Of a stretch of 64,000 nt of DNA, positions 57,594 through 64,000 are shown in pieces (the stretch's first letter is position 1; each line of letters opens with the position of its first letter). A program made the translations under genes and the position numbers. The notes beneath the pieces are model-generated. The model saw only the letters and a program-made list of their open reading frames with translations. It was not told where the DNA came from and ran no database searches. The DNA comes from Sanderia malayensis (Eukaryota > Cnidaria > Scyphozoa > Semaeostomeae > Pelagiidae): NCBI GenBank assembly GCA_013076295.1, contig RQOL01000466.1, forward strand, positions 5,127,080 to 5,191,079, written 5' to 3'.

Positions 57594-60500
57594 ATGCATG
57601 GTTTTTATAAATTATTACTTTTAACATGTCTGTACGTTGCATCTTGTCGAGGTTTTAATGTGGATGTTGGCAGTCCAATAATGTTTACTGGTTCGACTGG
57701 CGAGCAGTTCGGCTATGCAGTCGCTCTTCATCGGGCTAATAATGATTATTGGTGAGCAGAATATTAAAATATTTATGTCTTAAGTAGGCTTTTTAATTTA
57801 TTTTTATAAATAATTGGTCGACAAACGCATGACATGACGATTGGCTTTGATTAGGCCATCGACACACGCACACGGTGACCAGACCATGTCATGTCATCAT
57901 CATGACTCTTTGATAATAATGACATTGTGTCAACAAAGGGCAAGTATTTAAAAAAATGGACAATAACAAAATGATAACCTAAGTAAACATACAGACAAAG
58001 TCGTAAAATTTAAAATAAATCATTTTAGTGTTGTAGCATTAGCAGGGTTTTTGAATGTTTTAAGATGTTTCTGGAATAAAACATGTAACTATATTCATAT
58101 TATTTGCTTATCTGTGTTTGAATTGTTAGGGCTTTAGTTGGAGCTCCCATGAGCAACAATACTGGCACATTGACCCAACTAAAAAATGGTGCAGTGTTCA
58201 GATGTCCTCTTAGTGGCACACCAACCTGTATTAACATGGCAGTCGATGATACTGTTCCAAGAAGTGACGAGAAAAAAGAAGGACAGAGGATGGGAGCCAC
58301 TCTGTTGTCAAGAGGCCCCAATAATGATGTCATTGTATGTTTTGCATAAATTATCATATTTATTATCTCTATATGCATGAATTATCATATCTATAATCTC
58401 TATATGCATGAATTATCGTATATGCTATCTCTATACCGAAAATCTTCAAATAAGCCCGCGGGGACTTATTTACGGTATGCATGAATTATCATAGCCATTA
58501 TCTCTATATGCTTAAATCATAGTGTATTATTTGATTTGTAGGCCTGTGCACCAAGGTTTAAGGATACCCCAGTAGGCAGCAGTTGGCTGCATGGACGCTG
58601 TGCAATTGTGACTGGGGACACATTTACAGTTTCAAGTAACTATTGGAATCCATGTAAAAATCGTAAGAAAAATATCTCTATATTATATTGAATGCAATAA
58701 AGCTCCAATTTCATTGCAAATGCAAGACAAGATGAGAAAAAGAGAGAATTAAGAAGATTCATGTTAAAAAAGTTTTTTCCAAGTTTTGACACTTTGCTTC
58801 TTGTATACACACTCTGTTGGTGACCTTTGGCAGTGGCATAGATAGAGGGGGGTCAGGTGGGGCAAAAAACCCCCTGTAGATCTAAACTGCCATTTTGTTG
58901 GAAAATTGTTGATCTGGTCGGAAAATAAATATCTTCTGTTTATGTTCAGTTCTAGCTAATTTCCTCATGTTATATTCATAGTCTTTAAGAAACAAAAGTG
59001 CTTGTTAAGTTTTTGTTGGAAAGTCTAAATTTCTGCCCCCCCCCTCCTATGAAATTTCCTATCTACGCCATTGACCTTTGGATGAAGGTTGAATATATAG
59101 TGATAAAAAACATGAAGCTTCTTATTTTTCTCTTTCTGATTAAGTTATTTGCCTGGACAAGCATTTTAAAACGTGAAGATTATTTTTAAGCTTTTGTAAC
59201 TGGGTTCTTGGATGTTTTTGTTCTTTGCTTTTGAAGAGAACCAAGGGAACCATCGCTATGGTTATTGTCAAGCTGGAATTAGTGCTGTCGTTTCTGAATC
59301 ATCCAAAAATTTTCTCATTGCTGGGATGCCTGGTATTCAATTTGGCCTAGGTAAGGACTTGTGTTGCTGTACTTATTTATGTATGTATCGCATGTGACAT
59401 GTATGTACGTATATGGTAAGTTATGTAAGTAACCGGTCATCTCCATAAAGTTCACTAAAACGTCACCTGCCATCAAACAAATCTTTGTCTGCATTCGCAC
59501 AGTTCAGCACAAATATAGCAAACAAGTGAGTAAATTTGTGTAGGTACAATATGATAATAGAAATGCATGGAGTTTTAAGCATAATTCGCCTGAAATGTAA
59601 AGAATAACTGTTAAAACTGAAGATTACATAATCCATGTTTCTTCATGTTGATCTCAAACTTTTCTTTTATACAATTGAAAACATGATAGAATTTTGCATC
59701 TACATTTGACATTGATATTTGTAATAATGAGACCTATTTCTCGCATGAGTGACTTGTAATTTCACGTTTAACTTTGCAGGAAGACTTGGTTTCCAGGAAT
59801 TGTCAAAAATAAAGACCAACACAGCTGGAGATGTACTGATATTGAGCACTGCAGATCGACTAGAAAGCAACAACATGATGGGGTACTCTGCTGCATGGGG
59901 TCATTTCTCCAGCACTCTGTACGGAGGTAAACAACATTTTTTTTGCTCTTTCTCTTTCTCTCGTTAACCGGAGCAGTGCTAAACCATTATGTAACTGTTG
60001 AGATTGAGTTGAGAGATGAAATTTGTGTGAATATATTGACCATGAATGAAAACAAGCAAGAATAAGAACTAGCTAATTTACAATCCACAAAGTTATTCAT
60101 ACAACATAATCATTGATTGACATTGATTAACATGACTACAAGTGCAGAATTACATGTACAAGAGGTTAAGTGATAACGAGGTTGACAATAGAGAATACGA
60201 GAATGTGATTTTGTTACACTGCACCATGGGAAGGGGGTGCTACTACTGTCAACTTATTGCCAGAATTGATCCAGTAATTCGTCCAAACTTGATGAGAAAA
60301 TATGGGGGCAGATGGATAAGGGCATGGCTTCTGAAAATTTTGTCTCCCCCTACTTCTTCACTGAAGGGTCTTGGCTTGTAGGAAACCCAGGGGAGTAAGA
60401 AGTTTGTCTTAGTTGACGGGGTTTTCAGCACTGAAAGGCCTGTCTTGAAAATACACTTTTTTAGATATGGTTGGAGGAGCACCACAGGGAAGCAAGGGCA

Positions 60501-63500
60501 AAGGAAAGGTAGGAAATGTTGCAAATTAACTCACTATTTTTGGTAAATTTTGCCACCTTATGTTCCATGTATAAATGCAAAAACCGTTTTTGAAATTTCT
60601 GTGCGTTTTAGGTTATCATTTACAGAATAAGTGGATACATCCCAGTGCAAGCTGTCATTGAGAACACGGATTCTACAATGGCTGTATGTATCGGACTTAA
60701 TCTGATAATATCTTGTATGTACAGTAGAGGACAAAACCTTTTGGGACACTAGAAATTTTCCGATGAGAATGCTATCTTCTTGCAAACTTCATTCCCTGTG
60801 TGCACCATTCCCCCCACTGCCCCCAAAACAATACTTTTTTCTCCTACAATCTCTGCCAAGGATAGTCGTGCTGAATGAATTTGCACAATATTGTATGCAA
60901 TTGTCTCTAGATACAACGTTGTTTGTGGAAGAAGCGGGGTGAGGAAGCGTGGAGAACTTGCAAACATCACAAGTTTTAAATTGCCTAGAATAGCTGTTGT
61001 GTGAATTAAGAGTCGCATTTTTTTCTTTTAGACTGGTTCTTATTTTGGTTCAGTTGTCTGCGTGGTTGATTTAAATAATGATGGGTATTTACCAATAGTT
61101 TTCCTTTTAACGATTTCAATTTTCATATCCTTTGCGGTCGCAAAATGTAAAAAATTCTGTTGCATACAGCCATTGTTTAGAAGTAGCTGCATTCGAAACA
61201 TAGTTAAAAATGATTTGTGTTTGCTCAAAATATCACTGGACTTCAAGTTTGACTTGTTTTCTTTTTGAAGGAAATCTGATTTGCTCGTTGGCGCACCGCT
61301 CTACGCTGTCAAAGAAGATGAAGGCAAAGTCTATGTTTACAAAACAGATGCCAAGGTAAGCGAACTATATTCAAGCCTTCCCCATACACACAACACTATA
61401 CGTCAATGCATAAGTTAAACTTACATAATACCAAATTCCATGATCACGAACATCAACATTTTAAGGCACAGACTAGTTAGTAGTTTAGCTAGCTGGTGTG
61501 TTTAAGTTCTAAATTGTAGAAAATGTTCAATTTTTTTCAATTTTCTTTTGTATCATAATGCGCCATGACATTCCACTGTTTCAGGGTGCAGTAAACTTGG
61601 CTGGAACTTTAACTGGAGAGGGTACAATTAAAGGAAAATTTGGCTCAGCGATCGCATCTGTTGGAGACTTGAACAGTGATGGATTCAAAGGTTTGTTATT
61701 GTGCCTAAGTTCTGATCTATTTACAAAATCAGACAATCTTTTTTAAGATAATGCACCTTTTTATGGGAAACTTCGAGCAACACTTTGTTCTAAATGTTTG
61801 TTAATTTGCCATGGGGAATCTGGCCTTTTAATACTGGGAGTTTCTTAATTATTTTTTATTTTCGGAATCTAAAGTTGTCTTATTGTTTTAAAGTTGAGCA
61901 TCTTTGGCTGTATTTGAGCCGAGATCGAGACGAAAAGACCCATGTGGATCAAATCAAAATTTTCAATTTTTTCCAAAACAGAAATGAACAAATTTCTTGA
62001 TATTCATTGAGACCATGCCATGCATAAGCTAAAGTCGATGGAATCTTTTTAAAAAATGAAATCTTTTCTTAATTTTTCTTCAGCTTAGTCTAAGTTTCTT
62101 ACGATTTTCGCCACCTTAGTACTAGTATTCTGTAATCCAGTCCATATAAAACATTTCGTGCGATCATACGCGCAGCTCACACCCATCCATTTAAACAGTC
62201 GTAGCCCCTACACTCTAATCTTAGACCAACCTTTGAAATTTTGTTTTAGATGTGGCAATCGGAGCTCCTTATGGTGGACCAGATGGCAAAGGAGCAGTTT
62301 ACATCTATCACGGCTCTAACGACATAATCGGCAATAATTTCCAATTTATCCAGGTATATAACGTGACAGATAATTGCTCACTAACTCTATAGTCAATTTT
62401 TAGTTGAACTAAAGTCAACTCGTTCTAATTCGAGCACCCTGGGGAAGCATGAAAATGTTGGAATTGCAAAAAATTTGCATTTTTCGCTTAATGAAATTTG
62501 TTCTTTAGTGATCCTTGAAGGGACGGAGAATTTTGTTTCCAATTAGATGATGTTCGAATTAAACGAACTCGAACCATGCAAATTTGACTGCAATGTCTAC
62601 CAACGAATGCTGCCAACAGTGATACGGTAGTCATACATGCAACCATAGAGATAGGATATAAGATATCCTGTTAGATTCCTAAATTATCATCTATTAACAG
62701 AGTCAGACAATCCATCCGCAAAGATATTTCAAGGAGATAATGCACCTATTGCATACATAGAGATAGGATATAAGTTATCCTATCTCCACGCAACGGTAAC
62801 GGGTTTCCATAGCTGCTATTCCATGTGTCTGTCCTTTCCTCGTTAAAATTATTTTTATTTTCAGAAAATCTACGCCGCCAATGTTGTAGGAATGCCAACT
62901 ACATTCGGCCATTCGATATCAGGAAATGTAGATATCGATGCTAACGGATATCCAGGTATATTTAGTTGTGAATATTTGAACCAACTCTCATGTTTCATAA
63001 TCATTTTAAATTCTCCGTTAGTTAGCCCCCGTAAATTCGTCACTAAACCCCCACCTCCGAATAACCCCCCTCGAATAAGCCCCCATTCTTGTAATCCTTT
63101 GCAAGGATGTTGAGTGCAGACATGTTGTGAATGTATTGCGAATAGTAGCAAGTTTAAACCAGTAGTTATATTATTGACTAAATGCTATAGCTTTGTGACG
63201 TATTTTATACAATATCGACAGAATTTTTCAAAGGGGTTCGCACGAGAAAACAACATTGTTTTAACAATCTTTGATCGGTACTAAACTTCAAAACGTGCGT
63301 TGAAAATGGGAAACAGCGAAACATAATAAAAGCTTTTCGTCTGACATTCATCACGTCAGAAAGAGAACGAAAATGGAAACCTAACGAATTTGTTAGGTTT
63401 CGGTTCATTCGTTATTCGTTAGGTTTTCATTTTCGTTCTCTTTCTGACGTACTACTCTGATGAGTGTTAGACGAAAAGCTTTAGTATTTATTATGTTTCG

Positions 63501-63725
63501 CTATGTTTCCGATTTTCAAAGCAACATTGTTTTAATGGGGGGGTCATTGTTTTTGTTTTATTTGTAAAATCCGGGTAAGGTATTGTTTTTGTAACTGTGT
63601 TTCACTGGTAGAGAATGCGTCTTTTCCATTTTGATCATATTTGCAAATTATGGTTTTAATTCATCGTTTTTCTTTACAGATATTGTTGTTGGCAGCTATG
63701 GTTCTGACAAAGTTCATGTCTTCAA
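57594..63725 (+). CDS. integrin alpha subunit, N-terminal beta-propeller (partial)
   Basis: Exons: 57594-57751, 58130-58334, 58542-58662, 59237-59350, 59780-59926, 60465-60508, 60612-60683, 61032-61084, 61271-61355, 61585-61690, 62250-62353, 62865-62955, 63680-63725; it continues beyond the right edge (448 residues seen). A signal peptide (MHGFYKLLLLTCLYVASC) precedes FG-GAP repeats: FGYAVALH...WALVGAPM, CAPRFKD, FLIAGMPG, FGSVVCVVDLNNDG|KSDLLVGAP, FGSAIASVGDLNSDGFK|DVAIGAP and FGHSISGNVDIDANGYP|DIVVGS. The last three have DxDxDGxxD calcium-binding loops. No inserted I domain is visible, as in most invertebrate alpha chains. It pairs with a beta subunit at the cell surface to bind matrix ligands. 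Subclass (RGD- or laminin-binding type) cannot be told from this part. Confidence 0.93.
62388..62596. mobile_element. decayed pogo-like element in an integrin intron
   Basis: Shares TAATTCGAGCACCCTGGGGA, GTGATCCTTGAAGGGA, ATGTTCGAATTA and a terminal AAATTTGACTGCAATG with the element at 22268-22452 (AATTCGAAC, CCCAGGGTGTTCGAATTA, CAGTCAAAT). Ends are degenerate, so limits are approximate. Confidence 0.6.
63018..63112. mobile_element. fragment of the CGAATAAGCCCC element family
   Basis: CCGTAAATTCGTCACTAAAC, then CCGAATAACCCCCCTCGAAT and CTTTGCAAGGATGTTGAG, match the left half of the element at 1722-1945. A very short remnant with both ends but little interior is at 58438-58478 (CCGAAAATCTTCAAATAAGC ... 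GGGGACTTATTTACGG). Confidence 0.65.
63290..63520. repeat. large imperfect palindrome in an integrin intron
   Basis: The left arm (about 63293-63393) contains GGGAAACAGCGAAACATAAT, AAGCTTTTCGTCTGACATTC and AGAAAGAGAACGAAAATGG. The right arm (about 63418-63515) contains these in inverse order and complement. CCTAACGAATTTGTTAGG sits near the centre. It looks like a fold-back miniature element; ends and target duplication are unclear. Confidence 0.75.
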
Positions 63726-63900
63726 GTAAGTCCTTGTATTGTTCCGTTGCTTTTCTCTGGCGCTACCAGGATTAACTTGCGGCTTGAAGGGGCTTTCATT
63801 CGTTGGTTACTAGGCTTAAAAAGCTTTATTTATGCGCGGCTATGAATGTCGAGCAGCTAAGCCTGTCCTGTAGACACCACGTGCTATCGTTAATTTTTAA

Positions 63901-63977
63901 CGGTGGTTTAGAGTAGGGGTTAAGGCGCAGGGTTTGATCCTTTAGAGGTCATGCCTTCACTGGTTCAAATCCACGTA
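63901..63977 (+). pseudogene. tRNA-like sequence (SINE head or tRNA pseudogene)
   Basis: It has a plausible B box, GGTTCAAATCC at 63962-63972, and an A-box-like GAGTAGGGGTTAAGGC at 63911-63926 as in Ser/Leu tRNAs. However, the T-stem and acceptor stem do not pair well, so it is not an intact tRNA gene. It lies in an integrin intron. Confidence 0.35.
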
Positions 63978-64000
63978 CGATCGAAACCAGGAACTACAAG

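Noticed and set aside
63901..63977. Functional tRNA-Ser/Leu gene
   Set aside because: A- and B-box words are present but T-stem and acceptor-stem pairing fails; kept only as a tRNA-like relic.

Overview
The window is animal nuclear DNA: AT-rich, intron-rich protein-coding genes on both strands, separated by many short DNA-transposon relics. The gene set (CNTNAP-like cell-surface protein, two Dlx-type homeobox genes, integrin alpha, UBASH3-like phosphatase, PDIA5-like oxidoreductase, PTRHD1, an F-box protein) points to a metazoan that has Dlx. Short introns and TA-flanked miniature elements would fit a cnidarian, perhaps an anthozoan. That assignment is inference; no sequence search was possible.

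Layout. 1-15431 holds two tandem, same-strand (minus) copies of a neurexin-IV/CNTNAP-like gene. Copy A (14917 to 5760, 8 exons, 1249 residues) is complete and lacks the discoidin domain normally found in CNTNAP proteins. Copy B (from 5114, 3 exons seen) runs off the left edge. Their introns show element insertions present in one copy with the empty site visible in the other. 15612-23779 is a compact block: PTRHD1 (minus) and an F-box gene (plus) start 274 bp apart; a small unknown gene (plus) converges on a UBA-2H-SH3-histidine phosphatase gene (UBASH3-like, minus). 24242-31620 is mobile-element territory. At its centre is a three-layer nest: a DUF6589-like coding relic interrupted by a long-inverted-repeat transposon (5-bp duplication), itself interrupted by a hAT element (8-bp duplication) whose empty site survives in the opposite arm. 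33549-45711 carries two Dlx-type homeobox genes head to head with about 6.2 kb between starts. 47371-57105 is a PDIA5-like gene of 32 exons and 878 residues with five WCxxC thioredoxin modules plus a sixth degenerate one and a KEEL terminus. 57594 to the right edge is the beta-propeller part of an integrin alpha gene.

The genes form no pathway. They are unlinked housekeeping, developmental and cell-surface functions. I saw no bacterial-type operon, CRISPR array or obvious horizontally acquired cassette. All exon joins were deduced by hand from GT/AG signals, reading phase and protein-family alignment from memory; one join (UBASH3 exons 2/3) is off by one base.
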